From positions 434,001 to 498,000 of the forward strand of contig PAJV01000076.1 in assembly GCA_002706765.1 (NCBI GenBank): a stretch of DNA of 64,000 nucleotides, written 5' to 3'. The position numbers and the translations under genes were made by a program. The notes beneath the pieces are model-generated. The model made no database searches, was not told the origin of the DNA, and saw only the letters and a list, made by a program, of their open reading frames with translations. This DNA is from Gimesia sp. GTDB lineage: Bacteria; Planctomycetota; Planctomycetia; Planctomycetales; Planctomycetaceae. Below, in pieces: positions 9,514-17,662 of the stretch. How positions within the stretch are numbered: the stretch's first letter is position 1; the number at the start of each line of letters is the position of its first letter.

Positions 9514-9939
9514 ATGAAGGAGTATTATTACCAGGAACCGCGCACCCAGTTTGAGAAATGTCCCGGTTGTCAGGCGGACATTGAACGGGACGCGGATCAG
9601 TGTCGATTTTGCGACTGTAAGATGGTGCCTGAGCAGCAGTCAGATCGGGATTCGTACTCTCTGCGCCGTGCTGAACTGGATGAATCACCCGGTAATATTT
9701 TGGTGATGCTGACTTTGAACATCGTGATCAGTGTGGCTGGCTTCTTTGTTACTGCTACTGATCGACTGCCTGAAAATCCATCACTTGACCATGAATTCCG
9801 CCTGTCTGAGCAGAACCAGGATTATGCGGCCAGTCTGTTTTTTCAGAAGAAATCCGGATCAGAAGAGCGATTCGATTCGCGATTAAATTGTGGCACCGTG
9901 ACGAAATCCACTGTTCCGAGTCAGGACAAGCGTCACTGA
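9514..9939 (+). CDS. Hypothetical zinc-ribbon membrane protein
   Basis: 141 residues from the ATG at 9514, preceded by the purine-rich GAGGGGG tract; an upstream in-frame ATG at 9475 lacks such a site. Residues 12-35 hold CPGC and CRFCDC, four or five cysteines arranged like a short zinc ribbon. One membrane segment follows (about 65-85, MLTLNIVISVAGFF), then a polar tail with no recognised fold. The layout resembles small zinc-ribbon membrane proteins common in planctomycetes, but no function can be named. Confidence 0.55.
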   Translation: MKEYYYQEPRTQFEKCPGCQADIERDADQCRFCDCKMVPEQQSDRDSYSLRRAELDESPGNILVMLTLNIVISVAGFFVTATDRLPENPSLDHEFRLSEQNQDYAASLFFQKKSGSEERFDSRLNCGTVTKSTVPSQDKRH

Positions 9940-10119
9940 AACAAAGTGATTTCTGTAAAATTCAGTGCTGAGATGGCGCCGTGATTCCAATCTGTCGACT
10001 ATCACTGGGGTTGCGCAGCAGATTAAACAGAGATAACCCATCTTGACAGATCGGGTGAGTTCAGCGACATTCCGGGGAGTCATTCCACCGTTAGTATTAG
10101 TTCTACTCCGGGACAGAAA

Positions 10120-11223
10120 ATGGATTCGCTGCCCCTCGATCACCCACGCCTGAAAAAAAATAACTTCGATCTCCTCCGCCTGCTGCTGGCGTCGACGGTC
10201 TGCCTGGTGCATGCCTATGAAGTTTCCGACTTTGCTCAGCTGGCAACTCTGGCAGGTATTCTGTCCTCGAAGGTTGCTGTACAGGGCTTTTTTGTAGTCA
10301 GTGGTTTCCTGATCGTCATGAGTTATGAGCGATCTTCCTCGCTGAAATCCTATGCCAGTAAACGGGTACGACGGATTTATCCGGCTTATTTCACCGTAAT
10401 CATATTGTCTGCGGTTTTTCTGGTACTGATGAGTCAGAAAACGGTTGAGGAGTATTACTCACTGGCATGGTTGAAATACCTGGTTGCTAACCTGACGTTT
10501 TTGAACTTTGTGCAACCTTCCCTGCCGGGAGTTTTTGATGCGAATAAATTTGATGTCGTTAACGGTGCATTGTGGACATTGAAAGTCGAAGCGATGTTTT
10601 ATATGGCGGTGCCCGTGCTCGTCTATTTTTTCAGGCGTTTTCCCAGATTGCCGCTCCTGATTGTGATTTACCTGCTTTCGATTGCCTACAGCGAATTTCT
10701 GCTGTCAGCTTCTGGAAGGACGGGGGTGGAGTTCTACTCGCGACTGGCGCGACAACTGCCGGGTCAGATGTGCTTCTTTATGGCAGGGGCAACTTTGTTT
10801 TATTATCTGAAGTTCTTCGAGCAACACATCAAAGCGTTTACCGCTGCTGCTGCTGTGATTCTCGTAGTGGACTGGGTTGTGCTTCCCCTGCCCTGGTTGC
10901 AGCCGGCAGCGCTGGCGTCGCTGGTTGTCTTTTTCGGGTTGTTTCTCTATGCAGGAAACTTCGGGAAGTATGGAGATTTTTCTTATGGAGTTTACATCCT
11001 GCATTTTCCCATTCTGCAGTTACTGCTGAATTCGGGCTGGTTTGCAGAACGCCCGTGGCTGTTTCTGTTGACCACCATCGGACTGACCGCGGTGGGGGCA
11101 GTTCTGATGTGGAATCTGGTTGAGAAACGCTTCCTGTTACGCAGCAGTCATTATGTCGCCGCGGTCGAAGCGTCTGAAGATAAGCTGACGGTTCGGCAAC
11201 CCGCCAGCCTGTCCGCCGAGTAA
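10120..11223 (+). CDS. Acyltransferase 3 family integral membrane protein
   Basis: 367 residues with about ten hydrophobic segments. Family landmarks are visible: FDLLRLLLASTVCLVHA in the first helix (the His typical of the active site), VQGFFVVSGFLI, SKRVRRIYPAYF after helix 3, and WTLKVEAMFY mid-protein. Acyltransferase 3 proteins (OafA/NodX-like) move acetyl or succinyl groups onto lipopolysaccharide, exopolysaccharide or other surface sugars. No adjacent polysaccharide cluster identifies the acceptor. It ends 2 bp before the convergent small lipoprotein gene. Confidence 0.88.
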   Translation: MDSLPLDHPRLKKNNFDLLRLLLASTVCLVHAYEVSDFAQLATLAGILSSKVAVQGFFVVSGFLIVMSYERSSSLKSYASKRVRRIYPAYFTVIILSAVFLVLMSQKTVEEYYSLAWLKYLVANLTFLNFVQPSLPGVFDANKFDVVNGALWTLKVEAMFYMAVPVLVYFFRRFPRLPLLIVIYLLSIAYSEFLLSASGRTGVEFYSRLARQLPGQMCFFMAGATLFYYLKFFEQHIKAFTAAAAVILVVDWVVLPLPWLQPAALASLVVFFGLFLYAGNFGKYGDFSYGVYILHFPILQLLLNSGWFAERPWLFLLTTIGLTAVGAVLMWNLVEKRFLLRSSHYVAAVEASEDKLTVRQPASLSAE

Positions 11224-11225
11224 TT

Positions 11226-11660
11226 CTATTTCGATTTCAAATCGAAGTTGAAAGTGTTATCGCCTTCTTTGACCTCAGCTGTCAATTCAGTCTCGTTGTT
11301 ATACTTGGCAGGTACCAGTTGCTCCCCTGCCTGCTCCGGGTCATCCGGCATCTTGCTGATCATCACTTTGTGAGTCCCTTGCGTAGCACCTGAAGCTTCC
11401 GAATTATATTCGAGCGTGTAAGCGCCATCACTTTCCGTGGTTGCACTGGAAGTGTGGCGTCGCCCATTGTCTGAAACCTGTTGCGGTTCGAAAATAATTT
11501 TTGCACCATCGAGTGGTGCGCCATCTAATGTAACGACTCCAGAAACGGATGCCAGATCAGGAATTGGTTCGCCCCCACTGCCAAAGCAGCCTGAGAGAGA
11601 AAAGATCAACATGGTATAAAGTACAGAGTGAAATCGTTGTGGTATGGAAAAATTGAGCAT
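11226..11660 (-). CDS. Transthyretin/carboxypeptidase-regulatory-like lipoprotein
   Basis: 144 residues. The N-terminus carries a lipobox (MLIFSLSGC), with the lipidated Cys near residue 25; a start at the internal Met17 is also possible. The mature part is a single beta-sandwich domain opening SVSGVVTLDGAPLDGAKIIFEP, the common planctomycete transthyretin-like module, and ending in GDNTFNFDLK. These small surface lipoproteins are frequent next to DUF1559 genes in planctomycetes, as here, and their role is unknown. Confidence 0.8.
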   Translation of the reverse strand: MLNFSIPQRFHSVLYTMLIFSLSGCFGSGGEPIPDLASVSGVVTLDGAPLDGAKIIFEPQQVSDNGRRHTSSATTESDGAYTLEYNSEASGATQGTHKVMISKMPDDPEQAGEQLVPAKYNNETELTAEVKEGDNTFNFDLKSK

Positions 11661-11733
11661 GATATAACTAAATCTAATTTAAAGAAGATTGAGAGGTTGA
11701 AACTATCTGCCGTCTGTGATTCAGGATTAGAAA

Positions 11734-11762
11734 TACCGCGATGGCAATATACCATCGCGGTA
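11734..11762 (-). terminator. Hairpin downstream of the DUF1559 gene
   Basis: Perfect 11-bp inverted repeat (11734-11744 and 11752-11762) with a 7-nt loop, 42 bp after the DUF1559 stop. Reading leftward it is followed by only a short T-rich tract, so it is a moderate terminator candidate. Confidence 0.55.
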
Positions 11763-11804
11763 AATCAGACGATAGACAGTAGGAATAAGAGAGAGAACAG
11801 ACCG

Positions 11805-12727
11805 TTAGAATTCGGGAATGATCTCTCCGCCTCTGACAGAAATCATAGCCTGAACTACTCCCAGACGGTCGACATTTTCGCTAAGGAAACGCACGGCACC
11901 GTCGGCCAAAAGGATGTGTCCGCCGCCGACATGAAAGCTGCCTGCCCCCCAGGCATATTGTTTTCCACCGCTGTTGTCGAAGTTCAAGGTATAACCAGAA
12001 CTTCCTGCTGCAATGTAAAAAGTGTGAGTTGCTGCATTCCAGTAAGGACCATAACTGGTTGAGGTCTTTATCAACTGTGTTTCACAAAGAACCATAGTAT
12101 TACTGGTTCCGTCAGTAATATCTCGGAATTTGGCAGCGCCGTTAGGCCCAAGTGTTCCTTTTGCTAAACTTGTATTAGAGCCCCAACTGCCTAGACCCGG
12201 TGTACTACCGGCTACGCTCGTAGTGTGGCTCACAACTCCATAGCTGGTACGCCAGCCGGGGCTTACATAATAAGCAGAAGATGTGGTTGAGTTTGATTGA
12301 TTACCGGGGTCTGAGGGGCATAGAAAAACGGGGACGGGTGATTTCACAACAGAATACTGGTCTGTAGTGACAGTTCCTGTGCAACTAGTTCCATGATTAG
12401 CACGACCGCTGGGGAGGCTCCAGTTATACAGATTATAGATATTGGCCTGATCAATGAATGGCAGGATCATCTGGTAGCAAGTGTGATTCAACAGGATGCC
12501 AGTCGTGCCGTGTACATTATTGCAACCGTTAAGACCAGCGTTAATAGTGGCTGGTGGAAATACGCGATGAGTGTCGTGATAGTTGTGTAGAGCCAGGCCC
12601 ATTTGTTTCAGATTGTTTTTACAGGTACTGCGGGTAGCAGGAGTGCGATTAAGATGGCGATGATCGCAATCACCACCAGAAGTTCAATCAGTGTGAAACC
12701 GTGTCGTCTTGAGTTGAGGGTGCGCAT
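11805..12727 (-). pseudogene. DUF1559 prepilin-like protein, split by a frame-disrupting deletion
   Basis: The ATG at 12727 opens a type IV prepilin/pseudopilin N-terminus, with the cleavage motif [14 protein letters not shown]. This frame runs to LLLPAV and then reads PVKTI and a stop at 12608. The next frame carries, without a stop, [21 protein letters not shown] and the whole C-terminal domain down to 11805 (HVGGGHILLADGAVRFLSENV, the DUF1559 end). In intact relatives LLLPAV is followed by QQAREAARR before STCKNNLKQ; here about 28 bases coding for that stretch are missing and the frame has shifted. The downstream 265 codons are undamaged, so the event looks recent. DUF1559 proteins are planctomycete-specific secreted or pseudopilin proteins of unknown role. 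Confidence 0.85.
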
Positions 12728-13211
12728 GAAAGTGCCTTTTAGAGAAAGAGAATAACGAAATAGAATTCAGAAGAATGGACGTGACTGGTATTTCGTTAAT
12801 GAGAGCGCGTAATTAGCGAAATGAGTTTGGCTCCGAATAAGTAAAGAATTCTTAACAGAGCTAATAAATTATGTGCGGGAGATGAAGGTCCCACAAGGTT
12901 ATTCATAAATAAATCTAATTAAAATCTGGGATTTGCTTGAACGTTTTTGGTCCCTCTAAAAGATGTCGTAGTAAAGTGAAGTATACAAAGAGGTTAGTGG
13001 TGAACTTGTGGCGCTGTTCAAGGGTGGTTTTCGCGAGGGGACAACCCCAAAACAAGTAGCTGGCAACGGTATCAAATAAAGAGTGACTTAGTAGAAATTG
13101 AATCGTGAAACATCGGGAAGGTGTTAACACGAGGAGATAAATCCGTTACTTTCCTGTCGTTTCTGTAAATGTGTATGGGTAACCGAACTCCAGGAATTAA
13201 GCAGGACAAAA
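12728..13211. other. 484-bp intergenic region between divergent genes
   Basis: Apart from the inverted repeat at 12790-12822, this AT-rich region must hold promoters for the DUF1559 gene and the PEP/pyruvate-binding gene. A short leftward frame at 12915-13130 has no ribosome site or recognisable motif, so I do not call it. Confidence 0.5.
12790..12822. repeat. Inverted repeat upstream of the DUF1559 gene
   Basis: 11-bp arms (12790-12800 and 12812-12822) differ at one position that can pair as G-U in RNA, around an 11-nt loop. It sits 63 bp upstream of the DUF1559 start and may be an operator or a leader hairpin. Confidence 0.45.
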
Positions 13212-15263
13212 ATGGTCCGTCTCATTTATCAACTCTCTGAACTGGATTCCTCTTTTGTTTCACAGGCGGGGGGCAAAGGTGCTTCGCTGGGAGAACTGAT
13301 GCGGGCACAAGCTCCCGTTCCCCCTGGCTTTGTCGTAACGAGTTCTGCGTTTCGCACCTATTTTTCTTCCGAACAAATCCAGCGTCCGGTGCTTGAAACC
13401 ATACAGGCATTGAAAGCCGGTCAGATTGATCTTTCTCTGGCTCACCAGCGCATTAAATCCTGTATTGAAGCTGTTGAATTGCCAGTTGAACTCTGTGAAG
13501 CCGTACAGAAGGCAGCGGATCAATTAGCGGCTCCACGTGTTTCGGTTCGATCGAGTGCCACTTGTGAAGACAGTGCGACCAGTGCCTGGGCGGGGCAACT
13601 GGAGACATTTCTGAATGTCTCTCCCGCAGAAATAATTGAGAAAATCAGGAGTTGCTGGCTGTCCCTGTTCAGCGAGTCTGCGTTGTCGTATGGCGGGCGT
13701 CATGGGTTCTCTACTGGCGAGATTTCTGTGGCAGTGGTCGTGCAACAGATGGTAGACAGTGAAATCTCTGGCATCGGATTTTCAGTCCATCCAGTCACTC
13801 AAGAACCTGGTATTCAATTAATCGAAGCCTGTCTGGGACAGGGAGAAGCAATTGTTTCCGGGAGAATCACGCCGGATCAGTTTATTGTCGAACGAGGTTC
13901 ACAGCAGATTCTGGAATCAATCACTGGTAATCAGAAAGAAGCGTTGTGGATTCGTGAGGACACCTCGAAACCGGTCTGGCAGAAACTTGATGGTCGTGGC
14001 AGGCAACCGAAAATTACGTTGCAGCAGGTTGCTGAGTACTCCGCCCTGCTGCACCGGTTGCAAACGCATTACGGTCATCCCATTGATACTGAGTGGGCCA
14101 TTCAGGATGGGAACTTCCAGGTGTTGCAGGCGCGGCCGATCACAACCCTGGCGGCGGAATATGACCAGAAGCTGATTGATGATTCGCAGGGATGGCAGTT
14201 TACCGTTCGTCGTCCTTTTTTTCTGCTGGCTGCCTCAATTTTACCCTACTGGCTGGATGCAAAGCATGCAGACAATACTCTCGGCGGTCACCTGAATGAG
14301 GCATTGCTGATTCAGGATGAGACCGGGCTGATGAATCTGTTTTATCCTCATGCTTCCAGTGAAGCATTTTTCGAGCGTATCGGCGACCTGTTCCAGAATC
14401 ACCGGGAGCAGCTCATCCGCATTCTACGATATGGACTTGGAATTTATGCACAGGCTTCCCCCGTGATTGAACAGGGCCTGGGCGGGTTTGAAAATTTCAC
14501 AGAACTGGAAGACCTGTTTGCAGACATTGCCCAGCATACAACGGTCTTCCCTGCCTGGGTTCTGATTTATATTGAAACACATCAGATTGACGATCCTGAA
14601 GTAAGATCTCTGGCAGAGCAGATTCGCTCCCATTCCCTGTATCCGGTAATCGAACGAAATATCCTGCAACCCCTGGCGTTTCAGACTGCTGAGCAACTCG
14701 GCTTTGCAGAGCCGGATCGCGCCTGTGAATTGATCTTGTGGAGCGAATTGAAAGCGGGAACGGTGACCTGCGAACTTTTGGAATCTCGATACGAGGCAAT
14801 CCGGGAGGGAAAGCGGTTCATTTTCCAGGTCATTAATGGGCAGGAAACATTTCACCTTGTTTCTCAGACCGGATATTTACTGACGCGACTGGCGAAGCAG
14901 CGAAAATTGCAGGCTTGTACTGACTCAAATGAGCTGACAGGTCAGGTCGCGTGGCCGGGAATCTTTCGGGGCAAGGCGCGGGTTGTGCTCAGCCTGGATG
15001 CGCTGGGGCAGACAATCTCACCTGATGAAATTCTGGTTTCCATTCAGTCCAATCCGGCATTGATGCCTTTACTGCAACAGTGTGGTGCGATTGTGACCGA
15101 TGATGGCGGGATTGCCTGTCATGCCGCGATTCTGGCCCGGGAGCTGAAAAAGCCGACATTAATCGGTACACGTGAGGCAACCTTGAGAATTCAGACCGGG
15201 GACCTGATTGAGATCGACACCTACGCGCAGGTTGTACGAATTCTGGAGAAACAGCAGTCGTAA
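13212..15263 (+). CDS. PEP/pyruvate-binding and PEP-utilizing enzyme, rifampicin-phosphotransferase-like
   Basis: 683 residues. The N-terminal domain (about 1-320) is the ATP-grasp-like PPDK/PEP-synthase nucleotide-binding module: GGKGASLGEL (20-29), VPPGFVVTSSAF, SVRSSATCEDS and the late DTEWAIQDGNFQVLQARPIT. The C-terminal module is the swivelling phosphohistidine domain, with TDDGGIACHAAILARE and His637 as the phosphorylated residue. The PEP/pyruvate TIM-barrel of true PEP synthase is absent. This order (ATP domain, variable middle, His domain) matches rifampicin phosphotransferases and related uncharacterised phosphotransferases, though those are around 870 residues. The substrate is probably carried by the middle segment and is unknown. 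Confidence 0.8.
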   Translation: MVRLIYQLSELDSSFVSQAGGKGASLGELMRAQAPVPPGFVVTSSAFRTYFSSEQIQRPVLETIQALKAGQIDLSLAHQRIKSCIEAVELPVELCEAVQKAADQLAAPRVSVRSSATCEDSATSAWAGQLETFLNVSPAEIIEKIRSCWLSLFSESALSYGGRHGFSTGEISVAVVVQQMVDSEISGIGFSVHPVTQEPGIQLIEACLGQGEAIVSGRITPDQFIVERGSQQILESITGNQKEALWIREDTSKPVWQKLDGRGRQPKITLQQVAEYSALLHRLQTHYGHPIDTEWAIQDGNFQVLQARPITTLAAEYDQKLIDDSQGWQFTVRRPFFLLAASILPYWLDAKHADNTLGGHLNEALLIQDETGLMNLFYPHASSEAFFERIGDLFQNHREQLIRILRYGLGIYAQASPVIEQGLGGFENFTELEDLFADIAQHTTVFPAWVLIYIETHQIDDPEVRSLAEQIRSHSLYPVIERNILQPLAFQTAEQLGFAEPDRACELILWSELKAGTVTCELLESRYEAIREGKRFIFQVINGQETFHLVSQTGYLLTRLAKQRKLQACTDSNELTGQVAWPGIFRGKARVVLSLDALGQTISPDEILVSIQSNPALMPLLQQCGAIVTDDGGIACHAAILARELKKPTLIGTREATLRIQTGDLIEIDTYAQVVRILEKQQS

Positions 15264-15264
15264 A

Positions 15265-15297
15265 AAAACACTGATACCCGTTCGGCATCAGTGTTTT
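15265..15297. terminator. Bidirectional Rho-independent terminator
   Basis: Perfect 11-bp inverted repeat (15265-15275 and 15287-15297) with A-tract and T-tract ends, placed between the rightward PEP-utilizing gene stop and the leftward tRNA-Leu 3' end. It can stop transcription from both. Confidence 0.85.
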
Positions 15298-15301
15298 CAA
15301 A

Positions 15302-15383
15302 TGGGGATGACAGGACTTGAACCTGCACGCCTTGCGGCACTAGATCCTAAATCTAGCGTGTCTGCCAATTCCACCACATCCCC
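15302..15383 (-). tRNA. tRNA-Leu (UAG anticodon)
   Basis: Read leftward, the acceptor arm GGGGATG pairs with CATCCCC (15303-15309), with A as discriminator. The anticodon arm CTAGA/TCTAG encloses loop TTTAGGA, giving UAG, which reads CUN leucine codons. A variable arm (TGCCGCAAGGCG) marks a class II tRNA, and GGTTCAAGTCC is the T arm. The 3' CCA is not encoded. Confidence 0.95.
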
Positions 15384-15524
15384 GGATGGAGTTACTTTCA
15401 GTGGGAATACTAACGGTTTCCGGTAATTGATACAAATCGGAGGAGAGAAAAAAGTCGGACTTTCAGCGGGATTCCCGAAGATTTCGGCGTTCGTTCCCGC
15501 AGAGTCTGAGACAGCTTCCTCGCA

Positions 15525-16052
15525 TTATTCCGTGGACGGATCCGTGTCGGATGATTCGTTTTCTTCTTCCTGTTCCAGTTTCGAAATCTGATCGCGCAGA
15601 GAGGCGGCGACCTCGTAATTTTCCTCAGCCACCGCAGCGGTCAACTCCCGACGCAGTTTAATCAGATTGTACTGCTGCTGACTCGACGTGGGAGCCCGCT
15701 TGGGAAACTTGCCGATATGTTCGCAGGCACCATGGATATTTTCCAGGAGCTGAATCAGGGGCTCGCGGAACGCGATGTAGTCATGTGGACAGCCCAGGCG
15801 CCCTTCACTGCGAAATTCCTGGAACGTGATTCCGCAGTTGGGGCATTCCAGTTCCTCATCGAGTTCCAGGTCCTGTGAATTCAATTCGATCAGCGTGGCT
15901 TCATCCTGTGGTTCCCATTCGTCTGAAGGGGCCTGGCCACTGATATATTCCTGAAAATGTTCTTCGCAGAAATGGAGTGCCTGTGCCTGCCCGTTTTGAA
16001 TTTCGGTCAGGTGGTAGACGGCGGGTTTATTACAGACTCTGCATTTTTTCAT
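15525..16052 (-). CDS. McsA-like zinc-finger/UVR-domain protein
   Basis: 175 residues from the ATG at 16052; an in-frame ATG at 16172 would place 40 unconserved residues before the first zinc finger and overlap the next gene. CRVCNKPAVYHLTE and CEEHF near the N-terminus, and CPNCGITFQEF with CPHDY mid-protein, form paired zinc-binding sites. The C-terminus has a UvrB/UvrC interaction motif (LRRELTAAVAEENYEVAASLRDQI). This matches McsA, which in Firmicutes activates the arginine kinase McsB that tags proteins for ClpCP. No mcsB, ctsR or clpC lies beside it here, so partner and role are inferred only from family. Confidence 0.82.
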   Translation of the reverse strand: MKKCRVCNKPAVYHLTEIQNGQAQALHFCEEHFQEYISGQAPSDEWEPQDEATLIELNSQDLELDEELECPNCGITFQEFRSEGRLGCPHDYIAFREPLIQLLENIHGACEHIGKFPKRAPTSSQQQYNLIKLRRELTAAVAEENYEVAASLRDQISKLEQEEENESSDTDPSTE

Positions 16053-16168
16053 GGTCAAAACTTTTGGATTTCGGACTGATAAGGCTTCGCTGAACAGGAA
16101 ACGTCTCACCTCTATTCCGATTCTATACGAACCGGCAGCGGGGCTCAATCGCGATTCCCAAATTGATT

Positions 16169-16552
16169 TCAATCCGGATGAGCAGACGGCGATTCACCGA
16201 TGTCGACTATGCTGCAGGCCTGGATAATGTTCAATCCCAGCTCACTGGACTTCTGAAGCAACTCAGGACTTTCGCTGCCCGGGTTGAACCAGACTTCGTC
16301 GGCTCCTTTCGCCTTGATTTCTTCCAGTAGGCCGATCCCGATCTGCGGGGGAACATACACGCTGATCCGATTCAGATGCACTTCGGGAAGTTCGGCCAGA
16401 CTTGAGTAGGCAGTTAATCCCTCAATGTGTTTTTCTGTCGGATGCACGGGGAAAACATCATATCCCTGTTTCAAATGAGCGCGGACCGATTTATTTCCGT
16501 ATTTCTGACGGTCCGTACTGGCTCCAATGATCGCGACTGTCTGCTTTGGCAT
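16169..16552 (-). CDS. CoA-binding domain protein (YccU-like)
   Basis: 127 residues forming one Rossmann-like CoA-binding domain: VAIIGASTDRQKYGNKSVRAHLKQGYDVFPVHP at the start, then VYVPPQ, the ADEVWFNPGSES active-region motif and IIQACSIVDIG at the end. It corresponds in size and motifs to the stand-alone CoA-binding proteins related to succinyl-CoA synthetase alpha N-domains. Precise function is uncharacterised in most bacteria. It lies 8 bp downstream of the DUF6807 gene and upstream of the McsA-like gene, so a three-gene leftward transcript is plausible. Confidence 0.85.
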   Translation of the reverse strand: MPKQTVAIIGASTDRQKYGNKSVRAHLKQGYDVFPVHPTEKHIEGLTAYSSLAELPEVHLNRISVYVPPQIGIGLLEEIKAKGADEVWFNPGSESPELLQKSSELGLNIIQACSIVDIGESPSAHPD

Positions 16553-16560
16553 GCCTAATC

Positions 16561-17547
16561 CTATTTTTTCAATGAGGAAACAAACTCGTCATAATGCTTT
16601 TGTACTTCTGACTGTGAAGGTGCTTTTCCTTCACTGACAATCACCCGGTACTTCATTTCCAGAGGTTTGCTTTCATCGAACTTCGTAGCGAAGAAGGCAC
16701 CGAATCGACCGTAGGGACGTTCGGAATAACGCGACGGTTTGGGGACGCCGGGGTCTTCCATGTATTCCACGTTGTAGCGTTTGCCGTCGATTTCGTAAGA
16801 CATGGCAAACCAGCCCAGGTTGATGTGGCCATCAGGATCCGTTTTATCAGAGACCTGAACCGGAGCAGTCTGCTGGGGAAAACCTTCGGGGCGTACATAT
16901 GTGGCATTGTTGGATTCGGCGACGTCTTGTGCAGCCCGGAACTGGAATCCGGCGTGCTGGCGGTCCCCTTCCAGAACAATTTCGCCTCGCTTGCTTTCCA
17001 ACTGGGTCTGCCAGTCGATCTGCCAGGCAGGGAATTTCGAGTTGGCGACATCAATGGGAGTGACCGTTACTTTGCGGGTTTCAATGATCACCGGCTTTCC
17101 CTCACCGTCTTCCCAGCGGATTTCGGAAGTCATGGTGCCTTCCTTCGGGCCCCCTTTCATTTCCAGCATTTTTTCGTGCCGCAGATGCGCGCCGTTTTTA
17201 CAGTGCCAGAAATCGAGTTCTTTGCCAGCAAATTTCGTTTTATTCCATCCGACATACAAACCACGGTGGTGTGTGTATTTTCCGCCGGGGCCTTTTGTGA
17301 TGACTTCTCTGCTGCCAGGTCCGTAGACGTGGTGAAAGACTTTGTAAGTGTCGTGAAAACTCTGTTTAGACGAGTCGTCATAGGGATAGACGTACTGCAG
17401 GACAGGATTGCCATTGAAGTACAGATCAGCCACTTTCTTCTCAGGCTGATCTTTCCAGGTGAAGCCCGATTTCTCACTGGCGTGCAGGCCTGCGGTAACT
17501 GAAAAGAGGGACAACAGGAGAATGGAGAGAACAGAAAGACGCTTCAT
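16561..17547 (-). CDS. DUF6807 (PmoA-like) secreted protein
   Basis: 328 residues from the ATG at 17547, which begins a classic signal peptide (MKRLSVLSILLLSLFSVTAGLHAS); an upstream ATG at 17607 only adds a polar leader. The mature part is a beta-rich domain with HHRGLYVGWNKTKFAGKELDFWHC, WQTQLESKRGEIVLEGDRQHAGFQFRA and GRFGAFFATKF, landmarks of the DUF6807 family that planctomycete genomes carry in many copies. The family has no established reaction. It sits directly after the Gfo/Idh/MocA oxidoreductase gene, a pairing often seen in carbohydrate loci of planctomycetes, although a strong terminator separates them here. Confidence 0.85.
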   Translation of the reverse strand: MKRLSVLSILLLSLFSVTAGLHASEKSGFTWKDQPEKKVADLYFNGNPVLQYVYPYDDSSKQSFHDTYKVFHHVYGPGSREVITKGPGGKYTHHRGLYVGWNKTKFAGKELDFWHCKNGAHLRHEKMLEMKGGPKEGTMTSEIRWEDGEGKPVIIETRKVTVTPIDVANSKFPAWQIDWQTQLESKRGEIVLEGDRQHAGFQFRAAQDVAESNNATYVRPEGFPQQTAPVQVSDKTDPDGHINLGWFAMSYEIDGKRYNVEYMEDPGVPKPSRYSERPYGRFGAFFATKFDESKPLEMKYRVIVSEGKAPSQSEVQKHYDEFVSSLKK

Positions 17548-17604
17548 AGCAGGTTCCATGGATGTTAGTTGTTGAATGTAAAGTCTGTTGCAATCAGAAT
17601 GACT

Positions 17605-17642
17605 CATAAAAAATCCCGTATTCCGGGGAGGAATACGGGATT
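17605..17642 (-). terminator. Rho-independent terminator of the Gfo/Idh/MocA gene
   Basis: Perfect 13-bp inverted repeat (17612-17624 and 17630-17642) with a 5-nt loop; read leftward it ends in six T residues. It lies 20 bp after the oxidoreductase stop. Confidence 0.9.
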
Positions 17643-17662
17643 GGAATCGTCCGGTGCCGGGT

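Noticed and set aside
12915-13130. Possible 71-codon leftward gene
   Set aside because: No ribosome site or motif; sits in a divergent promoter region.
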